Of a DNA stretch of 64,000 nucleotides, positions 1-10,455 are shown piece by piece. The notes below the pieces were generated by a model. It worked only from the letters and a program-made list of their open reading frames with translations, made no database searches and was not told the DNA's origin. Both the position numbers and the translations under genes were made by a program. How positions within the stretch are numbered: the first letter of the stretch is position 1; the number at the start of each line of letters is the position of its first letter. Source of the stretch: Isoetes taiwanensis (lineage: Eukaryota > Streptophyta > Lycopodiopsida > Isoetales > Isoetaceae); NCBI GenBank assembly GCA_021234155.1, contig JAJEKV010000053.1:8871798-8935797 (forward strand), given 5' to 3'.

Positions 1-529
1 TATTTTCTCCACCATTCACTTCTTTGGTCTACAAATCGTTGACCTACAATAATAAGTCTCGATTCCTTTCATGATCTAGAAAAAAACTAAACTTGGCTAG
101 GGCAGAACAACTTGCTGCCTTCCTTGAATTAGCCTCTCTCCTGTTATTCTTGACAAGCAGCGAGATACTTTCTGTGAGCCGAGAATGTCCGAAAGCTTTT
201 ACATAACATAATTTGGAGATGTGAACTTGCCTTCCGTCCCTGTTGCGTCCCTGATTGAATGAATATGGAAGAGCTTCTCCGGAGGTGAATTTGCATCGAA
301 ACGAAAGTGGGAATTTTGAAAAAATTTCAAAAAAATCGTTTCTTCCCACTTTTTCCCACATTTTTCCGTAAAGAATCCATTTTTGGAGGTATCCAAAAAT
401 GGAATTTCTTTACGGGCATTAATAGCTCGTATTTCAAATTTTGAGGGCATATTTACTACAATTTTCAACTTCATTTTGTGGTTTCAAAATGCACATTTTT
501 GTGCCACCCTATCATGCATCAACCCATAT
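1..529. other. Unassigned DNA left of element X1 homology
   Basis: No convincing coding sequence is visible on either strand. The stretch lacks the strong purine bias of the DNA that follows and shows no clear match to the other elements in the window. It contains one strong hairpin at 366-414. If X1 has the same layout as X2, its outer end would lie roughly 400 bases left of the window, so this could be a sequence nested within X1. That is inference. Confidence 0.4.
366..414. repeat. Near-perfect 22-bp-arm inverted repeat
   Basis: The left arm at 366-387 starts CCGTAAAGAA and the right arm at 392-414 ends TTCTTTACGG. The arms pair over about 22 bases with a 2-base bulge and a 4-base loop. 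It could be two head-to-head transposon ends, a MITE-like foldback core, or a hairpin-forming regulatory sequence; the sequence alone does not decide. Confidence 0.8.
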
Positions 530-858
530 GTGTTTCCAAAGAAGAAAGAAAACACAAAGAATATCAAGGGCTGCAAGGGGACCCAAAAAATACAGAAGAT
601 TATACAGACTCTGAGAAGAATAAAATAATGAGTACGCCTGGGAAGCTACAGCGCCACACCAAGAAAACTAAAGAATAAGAAAATATGCACCATAAAAAAT
701 ATAGAAAAGAAACCATGGAACATTTGGAGGCTGCAGAGCAACCCAAAGTATGGAAACCAAAGACAGAGATGGTTAACGGACTAAAAAGAAAAAGAAATGG
801 AAAGGGATGCAGATATGATCAGATGTAGACAAACCATCAAGGGAGGGAGGGTGAGGGA

Positions 859-1009
859 AACTGGTAGGATAGAGAAGATGAAAAAACTAGCTCAAGAGAA
901 CGCCGATGACGAAACAATGAAAGAGGCTGAATAAATAGGGAATGCAAAAAGGGGCGTCCCCATCCAAGGAATGTCGGTTCTATTGCTATCGCAATAGAAT
1001 CGTGGCATT
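859..1009 (-). repeat. X1 internal copy (A2) of the terminal repeat
   Basis: About 150 bases starting AACTGGTAGGATAGAG and ending GTGGCATT are repeated at 5933-6083 in the same orientation. The copy is followed at 1010 by CCTAGGATGGGTCCTATGAC, which is the opposite end of the element family, as shown by the left boundary of X2 at 31318. The segment therefore looks like an internal copy of the joined element ends. Confidence 0.85.
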
Positions 1010-1044
1010 CCTAGGATGGGTCCTATGACAACATATATGTCGCT
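1010..1044 (-). repeat. X1 internal copy (B1) of the opposite element end
   Basis: CCTAGGATGGGTCCTATGAC and the following AACATATAT are shared with 31318-31352 (outer end of X2) and 32757-32791 (internal copy in X2). It abuts the A2 repeat directly, giving an end-to-end junction like a circle junction. Confidence 0.8.
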
Positions 1045-2286
1045 GGTAGAAGAGGAATAAATCTCAATATAGACAATGAAAGAAAAGAAGCCAGAATGAA
1101 ATACGTTCGATAGGAAGAGAGAAATGAGACCTCAAGGGTCACTGGAATAACATGAAACAGAATGTATAGATAAGGCTGATGGAAGACAAAGCAAAAGCGA
1201 AACGGCCACAAGTGTGAAGGCACAAAGAGAATAAACCCAGACAAAGGAGGATGAGCAGACTATGTCAGGCGAATGAAACAAACAAAATCATAGATCGAAC
1301 AACATAGGATGGCTAGACTACACGACATCAATGGAGCAGATGAGATAAAAGAGATAAGAGGGGATAAAGAGATAAAACGATAAAAGAGCAATGGGACAAA
1401 CAAGGAGAAGGGGCGAGGAAGGAGTTCCAGAGTACTGGGAGATAACTCATCTAGAGCAAAGGAGCAACCAAGGCAACCAGAGAAAAAAGAAGGAAGAGCA
1501 AACTAAGGAAAATGGAGCAAAGGGGAAAAAAGAGAAGATAGAGACAAAGGAGCCAAGAGAATCGAAATGAGCAGGTAAAGCCAGAGGCTGAACAATGAGA
1601 TGCATAAGAAAATGAAGAAAACAATAGAACAATGCCGTGAAAAATGGAAGAGGAGCATAAAAACGAAGGAGAAGATGGAATAGAACAGTAAGAGATGAGG
1701 AAAGGAATTCATGGAACAACAAGAAACAGAGCCATAAACATGACGACATCAACAGAGTGACGATGGCAAATGACTAATGCACCAATAAATACTACACTAA
1801 CAAAGATTCATAAATCCGAACTATCCTAACTAGCAAGAAACAAGGTGCAAGAAGACAAAGAAATCAAAGAAGAAACTGATGTAACTAAAGGAGTAATAGA
1901 ATCACCAGAGTAAAACAGAACAACAAGCCAAAAGGAAATTAATGAAGGAAACAGTGCAATCCGAATCGAATAAAGAAATGCCATCAAATGAAGCTACTGA
2001 GATAATGAGGAGCCTATAGTAAAAAGGGGCACAACAAACCCATAATAGAAGTCAAATCTAATAGAATAGATTGAAAATGTGGAGTAAAGAAAGGGAATAA
2101 CGAGTCCATAAGGATCACTGGAATAAAATGAAACAGAATGCATAGATGAGGATAATGGGATATATGGAGCAAGGGAAACAAATCTAAAACCGTAGATAAC
2201 AAAGGATCAATGCGAAAAAACACAGAAACATAAAAACTGGAGAAAAGGGGCAAAAAAATAACGAAATGACAAAAGTAAAAATGTCT

Positions 2287-2314
2287 ATAAAAAAAAAAAA
2301 AAAAAAAAAAAAAA
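2287..2314. repeat. Poly(A) homopolymer run in X1
   Basis: A run of about 25 A residues interrupts otherwise alignable X1/X2 sequence; X2 lacks it at the matching place near 33660. It is a length-variable simple repeat. Confidence 0.9.
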
Positions 2315-5300
2315 CAACCTATTGACAAACTTGAACAAACAGAAACAAAAGCATAAAGCGCTTGAAAAAATAGAAATCATGGAAAAAACAAAATGAGTAG
2401 ACCCGTTAAAAAACAAATTGAGATATTGAAGCAATGGCGAGAGGATGGACCAAATCACAAAAACAAGTCCAAAAGAATACAAAATAACTGGAACAAGGAT
2501 ATGAAGCAATGAAGTGGAGTAGCTTAAAGCAAAAGGACAACTGTTTGATAAAATGATAAAAGAAGGGCAAAAGACACCGAGTGAAACCACTAGAACAACG
2601 GCACACAAAAAGGAGCTAAAGGGACCAACAACGGGCAAATAGCACCAAGGGATCAGATATCCATGCGAAGTAGAAGTGAACACAGCCAAAGTGAACACAA
2701 CGTGTAAAAGAACAAAAATGCAATATACGAGAACCATGCTAAATGGATCTAATGTTCATGTATCTGAAGAAAAAGAGTGCCTGCAATATAGGCATAAACA
2801 TGTAGAAATCTTAATGCAGAAAGGAATTATGTAGATGGCAATCAAGAACAGGGGGAAAATGAGTAAAAGAGTAAGCAGTACATAAGGCAATCAAGAATAC
2901 GGGCACCACTGACAACCATGCACAAAGCAACATAGAGAGAGTAAATGGAACATGTCAGGACAAGTAAAACCAAAAACCACAATGAAATCATGGAAGAAAG
3001 AGGCTCAAAAACTAAATAAGAAAAAATGAAAATTAGAAGAATTCGTGCCAATGAGACAACTAATATAGTCAAATCACCAAATCCTGACAAATTCATAACA
3101 CATGGGACCACCAGAATGGATCATAACTTACAATCTGGAACGAACCTGTGAGGGCAATACCAAGAATCAACCATGACACGCGAAACATTGAGCACTCAAA
3201 TTTTGACACCATGGCCAAAGATAACAAATAGTAAGCGAGCAATGGCACCAGAAGCATGGGCAAAGTGTCATGGAGCCATGGAGTAAATAGGAATAAGAAA
3301 ATGAGAGATAATAGAAATATACAAAAGAAATGGAAGTGACAAGGCAAATGAAAATAGTACCAAATGAAAATACAAGCACGTCAGAATGGAGAGAGTGGAC
3401 CACCTTCATGCAAAATACAACAAACTACCAAATCACGTAACCATATAATACCAACAAGCAATAACTGTGAATCTCATAACTTGCGAAAGAAGACCAATAA
3501 AATCCTTCCAAACCTTCCATTCACCACCCAGATGTTTGCTTAAACAAGCATTCCAAAAGCAACCGCATTCCAACGAAGTGAAATTAACTTACGATACAAA
3601 CACCATCAAATGCAACGTCCGAAGTTAGAGAAAAACCAGGGGCCATTTCAAAATGCAAGAAATCATATAAGGGGCATCAAATGCAACATATGAGGTTAGA
3701 GAGAATATATACGGGGCCTTTTGAATGCAAAAACCATCAAATGCAATGTTTGAGATTAGAGAAAATTAAGGGGCATTTCAAATGCAAAAAACTGGGGGTC
3801 GAACCTTAATCAAGATGCATGCAACCATCCATCTCTACCAATAAAGCAACGGCCATAAGAATGTCGATATCCACTGATGAATGGAGACGGAACTATGTCC
3901 ATGGAGATTCGTGGGCTCCTGAATGACCAAAAATGACCACTTGGTCTTGCGTAGGCATGTTATTAATGCAAATACCCCCTGAGAAGCTCATCAAGAGGAG
4001 TTAGAACAAATAAAATACCGATGCTAAATGTACCATAATCACGTCACAAATGAGGTGCAATCACTCCTCAGGAAAAGCAAAGAACTAGACTTCAACCTAC
4101 ATACCTCAGATCGTAAAACAACAACTATCCCACAAATAGTTTTGGCACCCCTAGTCCAAGAAAGTCGGAATAGCGCACACGTAGATGCAATAGTAGTAGA
4201 AAAGGATCGTAAAAGGAAAAAGATCATAGTTGTTGACCCGAGAACGAACTTTAAAAAACGCTAGCAGGAATGCAATGTGAAAGAAACCATACCCCGGAGA
4301 CAAAAGAACCATGTGAAGTGCATACAAGAACCAAGGGGCGTGAACCAACAAGCTTAAAGGAGCGATATGAAAAACCGTCAAACCAATGGGAAATGCATAA
4401 ACCCATCGAAGCAAGTAAAACCACCAGGCAAGCTAAAAGAACGAAAAAACAAATTCTTTACCCCTATATATATTATGAATCTCAAAAAAAAATAAAACTC
4501 GTGTATACACAATGCATACCAGCCAAAATAGGGCAATATCACCTTCTAAGCAATGCTACGAATACAACCACAAGATAATGGGAAAGAGAGCAATTCAAGA
4601 TGGACCCTGACTAAAGAAATAATGGAGATAAAGACGCCACGGCCACTGGTTAAGCACCAAAAACGTAGAAAACAACCGGGCAAAGGAACACAAACTTCAA
4701 GAAACAAATTAACTTTAAAAGGGTAACCCATTACGTCGCGAAACACCAGCTTTAAAATGCCGAACAATGGAGCAAGGAAACTATATCTTACAAAAAGGAA
4801 CAATGTAAAATCAGTAGAGGGATGAAACCGCAATGAAAGACCACTCTGAATACTCTGGGATGAGCAAAACCATGCTAAGCACGGAGACCATGGGGCAAGG
4901 AACAGAATAAAAAACAAGGGAGAAAAAGGAACAAGATCATAGAGGCCACCATGAAAAAATATAAAAACAAAAGAAAAAATTTAAAAGAAGGGCACCGATA
5001 CCCGGTATCCCACCATTAAGCATCTGCGGCAGAGGCAGAGGCGGTTGCAGGCCACCGCCAGAGAAGAATCTACCGGGATTGAAACGAAGACTGAATCTAT
5101 GAGATCTGATCCGGATGGAGAGGATATGAGCAGACTTGGCCAACTGGAAACGGCTATGGAGGCACAGAGCAGGACATGGAAGCAAGAAAATCCGGAATAC
5201 ATAAACTAGAGAAGAAATCGGAATCCAGGAAGCAGACCATTTTAAGAAAAACTGAAGAAGGCCTTAATGAAAATGATGCAAAGAAAGCAGAAGCTCAGCC

Positions 5301-5514
5301 CTTCTGCCAGAGCATCCTGCAGAGGACAAAGCCAAAACGAGATGATTCCAGAACAGAAAAGCATGAAGAATCCCGAGCTAAAAAATGAAAAGAGAAACTA
5401 GAGAGGCCACATCCAGGAAGGGCGGTTTACCACAGGGAAAGGAAGGCATGAATAGGAAGAGGGCATGGAAGAAAAGGCAAAGCCGCCACAAACCGCCACA
5501 AAGAAACCCTCAAA

Positions 5515-5735
5515 ATTCAGATGCATCCAAGCAACCAAAAAAATCAGAGAAGAGATCTAGATGCATCCAAGCAACAAAAAGACCAGAAAAAGAGATCCAT
5601 ATGCAGCCAACAACCGAAAATACCAGAGAAAGAGGTCCAGAGGCATCCAAAGACCCAACAATACCAGAGGGAAAACAAAACAATCTAAAGGCATCTACGC
5701 AACTCACAAAACCAGAGAAAGAGACTGACCGACTC
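5515..5735. repeat. Degenerate tandem repeat of about 50 bp in X1
   Basis: Units beginning AGATGCATCCAAGCAAC and ending in an ACCAGAGAAAGAG-like motif recur about four to five times with substitutions. Minus-strand translation gives a repeated SGFVSC / VAWMHLDL pattern, but this follows from the DNA repeat and I do not regard it as a gene. Confidence 0.7.
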
Positions 5736-5817
5736 ACAGATCTTCAAAACCAGTCGTAGTCTGTTGTAACTCATGAAACCTCTAAACCAATATCCGCTAA
5801 AGCCACCAACCGTCCTG

Positions 5818-5892
5818 CAACAATCCAATAGGTATGAGTGTGGATGTAACCGTGACAATCCAAAAGGTATGAGTGTGGATGTAAATCGTGAC
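5818..5892. repeat. Tandem duplication of about 38 bp
   Basis: Two neighbouring copies of a unit containing CAATCCAATAGGTATGAGTG (second copy with AAAGGT) followed by TGGATGTAA and CGTGAC. Confidence 0.8.
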
Positions 5893-5932
5893 ACGCTGAG
5901 CGTGGGAAGCTGAGTAGTCAAAGCAACAACAA

Positions 5933-6083
5933 AACTAGTAGGATAGAGAAGATGAAAAAACTAGCTCAAGAGAACGCCGATGACGAAACAATGAAAGAGG
6001 CTGAATAAATAGGGAGTGCAAAAAGGGGCGTCCCCATCCAAGGAATGTCGGCTCTATTGCTATCGCAATAGAACCGTGGCATT
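5933..6083 (-). repeat. X1 terminal repeat (A1), outer end with dyad
   Basis: Same-orientation copy of 859-1009. Near the tip lies the dyad CTATTGC-TATC-GCAATAG, then GTGGCATT. The final ATT equals the 3-bp sequence found at both junctions of X2, consistent with a recombination core. Confidence 0.85.
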
Positions 6084-7225
6084 CTGACGAAATTATAGGC
6101 AAACAATTGGTAGTCCCTGCAACCCAAGCCGCCCAATTGGGTTGCTATCTTGATCCCTGGTCATACCTCATTAATCCTAGAGATGCGCAATGTAAACACA
6201 CAATGGCTTCGAGATCATTTCTCATTAATTGCTATTTTCCCCACAGATCTATACATGTAGCTAACAATTGCTTTTGATATTACAGAATTGCATCTTTTTG
6301 CACGTGCTCTTTTGTAGGATGTTCATCCCATTTACACTACAAAAGTTAGGTTTGTAATACTAGTATTGCCATAGGTTTGCCTTGTGTTGTTTAATTGAGG
6401 TTCCGTTTTCACCATTAGACTTGCAAAAATGCAGGAGTGCAAAAATATCCAATGATGAGTATGCTATGGAGAGCTGTCTCCCACTGTTCGAACAGACATC
6501 TTGCACCTAGGGGTGCCTGAACAAGGGGGGTTCACCTAAGGGTGCTTGAACATATACTCTACCTAGAGGGTTTTCTTTTTCTAGAGGGTGTTTTTTTTCC
6601 ATGTGACTCTGATACAACATGTGGCTAAATGGGGGTTTTGGAAGATTTCTAAGGCATATACAAAGGGGTTTTTTTGGCAACCCCTTGCGGGGTTTTAGAA
6701 GATTTCTAAGGCATATACAAAGGGGTTTTTTGGTGATCCCTTCCACGCACGTGACATACCCCCATATAAAAGGTGCACCCCTTGTGGCCTAAACTTGTTG
6801 AGAAATGTCCACAAAGATGGAGCCTCATAATATAGTTGCCTAAGGCAAAACACATACCTTGTGCAAGAGATAGCGAGTTCTGTTGAAGTAGGATGCTCTG
6901 CACAAAATAAAAAAAAGAAACCTATAAGTTAGAACTCTAAATGCACCACATCTCATAGCTCTCCAATGTGTCTTTCAGAAACCTTTCATCCATGAAGGCA
7001 ACAGTAAAACGAGCATGAAGAAGTTATTATCCTTCAGTTTTTGTAAGGTTGAGGTTATCTAAACAAATCAAAAGCAAGCCGATGTAAGTTGATATTCCAA
7101 ATCATAATGAAGATGAAGACAAGATTTCAAACTCGTATTTCTTCCATCACAGGTGTCGCATTTTCCATAGTCTAGACCTGTTTCCAATTGTATTTGCCAT
7201 AGCTAAACCTTTGCCCATACATCAA
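6084..7225. other. Dispersed-repeat and unassigned DNA
   Basis: The first bases match the 22987 and 23412 repeat copies. The middle holds transposon-end-like repeats at 6640-6765. I see no convincing gene in the rest. Confidence 0.5.
6640..6765. repeat. Tandem 56-bp duplication resembling the MULE end at 57.8 kb
   Basis: The unit (GAAGATTTCTAAGGCATATA, then CAAAGGGGTTTTTT) occurs twice. The second copy continues GGTGATCCCTTCCACGCACG and a run of ACCCCCA, closely matching 57825-57872 just inside the right terminus of the MULE-like insertion. It is probably a remnant of a related transposon end. Confidence 0.6.
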
Positions 7226-7230
7226 GAAGC
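7226..7230. repeat. Left target-site duplication of the copia element
   Basis: GAAGC is repeated at 13037-13041 immediately outside the right LTR, which proves the element boundaries. Confidence 0.95.
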
Positions 7231-7852
7231 TGTAAGAAAACGTAGTTTCTTTATTCACCTCATAATAAGAGTCAGTGAAGATTTGCAGCATACAAACTGT
7301 ACAATTGTATAAAGATCTTAGGGTTGTTCAGATGATACACATATTGAAGATTTTTGGGAAGACACATGATTGGTAAGATAGGTTCAAAGGGGAAGTCACA
7401 ACCTCAATGTTTAATATGTTATCATACCTAGGTTTTTCAATGGTTGCTAAATGGTTCAACCATTGTTAATATTCTCAAAGGAGATATGACGTGTTAAAAT
7501 GTAAAATTAGAAATATAGATTTGGAGGGAATGCTTGATCGAATTTGGGATAAATAGAAGATGTACAGAACGATGTAATATACAGTTGAGATAGTTGAAAA
7601 ACTTGAACACTTGTCTTCAAAGGTAAAATATGCTCGAGGTTTTGTAATTTAATAGACTTCATGATCAAGTGAGAAAAGTGATTATCTGTGGTTGATTCAC
7701 TAATATTACAATGGTTAAATGTGATATATGATTTGCTTCTATTCAAGCCTTAAGTGCTAAGTGATGGGAATGATTATTGTCTTTGAGTATCTAGAGGATT
7801 ATTTGTGCTAATGCATATATGATAGTTGCATTGAGTCATTAAGATTCTAACA
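7231..7852 (+). repeat. Copia 5' LTR
   Basis: Starts TGTAAGAAAACGTAG, ends TTCTAACA, 622 bp; matches 12415-13036 almost perfectly. Confidence 0.97.
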
Positions 7853-7853
7853 G

Positions 7854-7865
7854 TGGTATCAGAGC
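7854..7865 (+). promoter_or_regulatory. Copia primer-binding site (initiator tRNA-Met)
   Basis: TGGTATCAGAGC lies one base after the 5' LTR and is complementary to the 3' end of plant initiator tRNA-Met, the usual minus-strand primer of plant LTR elements. Confidence 0.95.
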
Positions 7866-7879
7866 AGGTTATAGTCAAT

Positions 7880-8441
7880 ATGTCAAGCAGATTTGGAGCT
7901 GGCTTGTTAAATGCTATAGAAGTATTTAAGGGAGATTCTGGTTTTCAAGTGTGGAAGGAAAAGGTCAAGCATGTACTGGAAGTAGAAGATCTTTGGGATC
8001 TGATTGAAACAACAGAAGAAGAATCAAAGCTAAGAAGCTTAACTAGAAAGGTTGTGGCAGAAGGGAGTTCAAATACTGGAAGTAATGAAGAAGTTCAAGC
8101 TGAAGAGGTAAGTGAGGTATCAGCAAAAGGAGGTTCTGGAGACAAAGCCAGGATAAAGAATAATTACGAGCAAAGTAAGTTCTAGCATTGTGCTGAAGTT
8201 AAGAGGTATGACACCTAAACAAATGTGGAATTACATGCTAATTAATTATGAGGAAAAGACATCCTCTCAGATTGATGTGTTGGAGAATGAGCTAAGAAGA
8301 TTGAAGTTTAATGAAAATGATGATGTCAATGAGTTTTTGCAAAACTTTGACAATGTGATTGCAGATTTAGAGGGAGCTGGAGTAGTTTATACTCAGCAAC
8401 AGCAGGTGTTAGCAATGTCCAGGGCTTGCTCAAGTCTAGGT
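7880..8441 (+). pseudogene. Copia gag, N-terminal part, frameshifted
   Basis: From the ATG at 7880 the frame reads a copia Gag start (MSSRFGAGLLNAIEVFKG, then FQVWKEKVKHVLE) up to a stop near 8185. The reading then resumes in another frame at about 8172 (SSSIVLKLRGMTPKQMWNYM and the QIDVLENELRRLKF region), a typical copia Gag core. The frame is lost at 8442, where sequence from the far side of the inverted block begins. One frameshift near 8172 and loss of the C-terminal part make it non-functional here. Confidence 0.85.
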
Positions 8442-8664
8442 CCTTTTTATCATTCTCTGATTCAATCTTGTCAATTCTTGGCGTGTACAATTTTTGTTCA
8501 ACAAAAGTCACGTCCCTGCTAATAATAATTTTCCTAGTGGCTGGATTATATATTCTATACCCCTTTGAGCTTTCATCATATCCAACTAGATACCCTATTG
8601 TTGACCTATCATCAAGTTTGGACCTTAGTTCTTCGGGTACATGCACATAGGTCAAACAACCATA
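8442..8664 (-). repeat. Inverted-repeat arm L bounding the inverted copia block
   Basis: Reverse complement of 10233-10455 over 223 bp with few differences (for example GACGTG against GACGTC-type changes around ISRD/ISKD). It encodes the end of the integrase region (GCLTYVHVPEEL to KIESENDKK) on the minus strand. This segment should exist once in an intact element, so it has been duplicated. Confidence 0.9.
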
Positions 8665-10232
8665 GACTTTGTATCTGTCATAGTCAGGGATACTGCCAGA
8701 CCATAATTCTTCTGGACAATGTCCATTAATACTTACAGATGGGATACCATTTTGTATAAGCACTGTTGTTTTCACTGCCTCCTCCCATAGGAAATTAGGT
8801 AGGCCACTATGCTTTAGCATGGCCCTAACAGCATTAAGAATAGTTTTGTTTTTTCTCTCAGCCACACCATTTTGCTGAGGGGTGTAACTACATGTGAATT
8901 GTCTCTTGATTCCTTTTTCAATGCAATATTTAACAAATTTGGAGGACATGTACTCACCTCCCCTGTCAGATCGAACACACTTGATATTTCTTCCAGTTGT
9001 GCACTCAACTTCAGCAGCATATCTCTTGAATGCCTCAAAGGCAAGATCTTTACTCCTTAGGCAATAAACCTGTGTCCTCCTGCTAAAATCATCAATAAAG
9101 GTTATAAAATATTTTTTCCCTGAAATTCCAGTTACATTTAATGGGCCACATAGATCAGTGTGAACTAAATCTAGTGGTGCTTTTGCTCTTTTCTTTGCTT
9201 TACCAAAAGGTAGCCTGCTATGTTTTCCTAGCATGCATCCCATGCATGTCTCATTGTCAACTTCTTTATTGTCACATTTTATCCATTTCTTCTTGACCAT
9301 GTTCTGAATATATTTTATACCTGCATGTCCCAACCTTTCATGCCAGATATGTGAATTTGCAATAGTAGACAAATTTATACTGCCAACACATTTAGGATTC
9401 AATCCAAATAAATTGCCCACTCTTTTTCCAAGAAACCTTAATTTATTTCCTTCAAAGATTTTACATTCAAGTTGCTCAAATACAACTCTGAATCCCATGT
9501 CTACTAACTGGGAAATTGAAATAAGATTCCTCACTAATGAGGGAACACAAAGAACATTTCTTAAATTCACTATTTTTCCATCTAGGTCAAAAAGCTCCAG
9601 CACGCCAACATTTTCAATTTTTTGTAAGCTGCCATTTCCAACTTGAACATTTCCTCCTTTGCTTTCTTTGCAATCCTTCAAGTATTTTGAAGAGCATGTT
9701 ATCGATTTTTCAGCTCCACTATCTATAATCAGCAAATCATCATCAATCTTGTTATTAGCAACATCATAAACTTCAGAATTTCTTACCTCCTCATTTTCTT
9801 CTGGACTGTCTTCTTCCAGACTTACCTCCTCAGCAACATTTGCCTCATAATTTGTTTTTCCAGTCCTCCCTCTTCCCCTGCCTCTAAAACCTGATCCTCT
9901 GCCTCTACCCCTTCCCCTTGTACTTGTATTGTCTTTAGGAGTTGAGCAGGTAGATGCAATGTGTCCTCTCCCCCCACAATGATAACAGTTTATTTCCCTT
10001 GTCATAACAGAACAATCAACCTTCAGATGCCCATATTTGTTGCAATTAAAACATGGTCCAATTTTCCCTCCATACTGTCCCTCTTGTTTGCTCTTGTTTT
10101 CACCCTTTCCTTTGACAAACAGTACTTGAGCATTTTCATTTTCTCCTAGTACCTTATTTTGCTCCAGTTCTGTTTTCAACATTCTTTCTGCTTCCATCTT
10201 AGTTCTCGCAATAGTTCTCATAAATATGGAAA
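8442..10232 (-). pseudogene. Copia gag-C, protease and integrase in inverted orientation
   Basis: On the minus strand the block reads, in order: two CCHC zinc knuckles (CFNCNKYGHLKVDC and CYHCGGRGHIASTC), an RGRGRG basic stretch, the aspartic protease motif IIDSGAEKSITC, the GAG-pre-integrase HHCC region (HERLGH and CMGCMLGKHSRLPF), and the integrase core with HTDLCGP, RSDRGGEYMS and QQNGVAERKNKT supplying the D, D and E residues. The frame is open for over 600 codons, so the inversion happened recently relative to mutation. In an intact element this block lies between gag-N and RT on the same strand. Confidence 0.95.
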
Positions 10233-10455
10233 TATGGTTGTTTGACCTATGTGCATGTACCCGAAGAACTAAGGTCCAAACTTGATGATAGGTCAACAAT
10301 AGGGTATCTAGTTGGATATGATGAAAGCTCAAAGGGGTATAGAATATATAATCCAGCCACTAGGAAAATTATTATTAGCAAGGACGTGACTTTTGTTGAA
10401 CAAAAATTGTACAAGCCAAGAATTGACAAGGTTGAATCAGAGAATGATAAAAAGG
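10233..10455 (+). repeat. Inverted-repeat arm R bounding the inverted copia block
   Basis: Plus-strand copy of the 223-bp segment at 8442-8664, continuous with the downstream integrase-RT linker and therefore in its original position relative to RT. Confidence 0.9.

Larger units (their letters stand above)
530..6083 (-). mobile_element. X1: non-coding element with DIRS-like-element ends (left end outside window)
   Basis: From about 530 to 2400 the sequence aligns in order with 32260-33720 inside element X2. The right end (5933-6083) repeats an internal segment (859-1009) in the same orientation. Read on the minus strand, that end matches the start of the DIRS-like element at 43826: AATGCCACGG against AATGCTACGG, a dyad, then CCTTGGATGGGGACGCC. 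No reverse transcriptase, recombinase or Gag reading frame is visible on either strand; the many short minus-strand frames rich in F, S and L simply reflect pyrimidine-rich DNA. It is best seen as a non-autonomous relative mobilised by a DIRS-like element (inference). The right flank continues as CTGACGAAATTATAGG, a host sequence also found near 22987 and 23412, which fixes the right boundary. Confidence 0.65.

Noticed and set aside
1023-3409. Many minus-strand frames of 60-150 codons rich in F, L, S and C
   Set aside because: They follow from pyrimidine-rich DNA in X1, overlap in several frames, and show no motif or conservation pattern of coding sequence; the X2 counterpart does not keep the frames.
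530-6083. X1 and X2 as LTR retrotransposons, because a 150-bp repeat occurs twice in the same orientation
   Set aside because: The second copy is internal, with 1.25 kb more before the true end in X2; no primer site, polypurine tract or 5-bp duplication was found.
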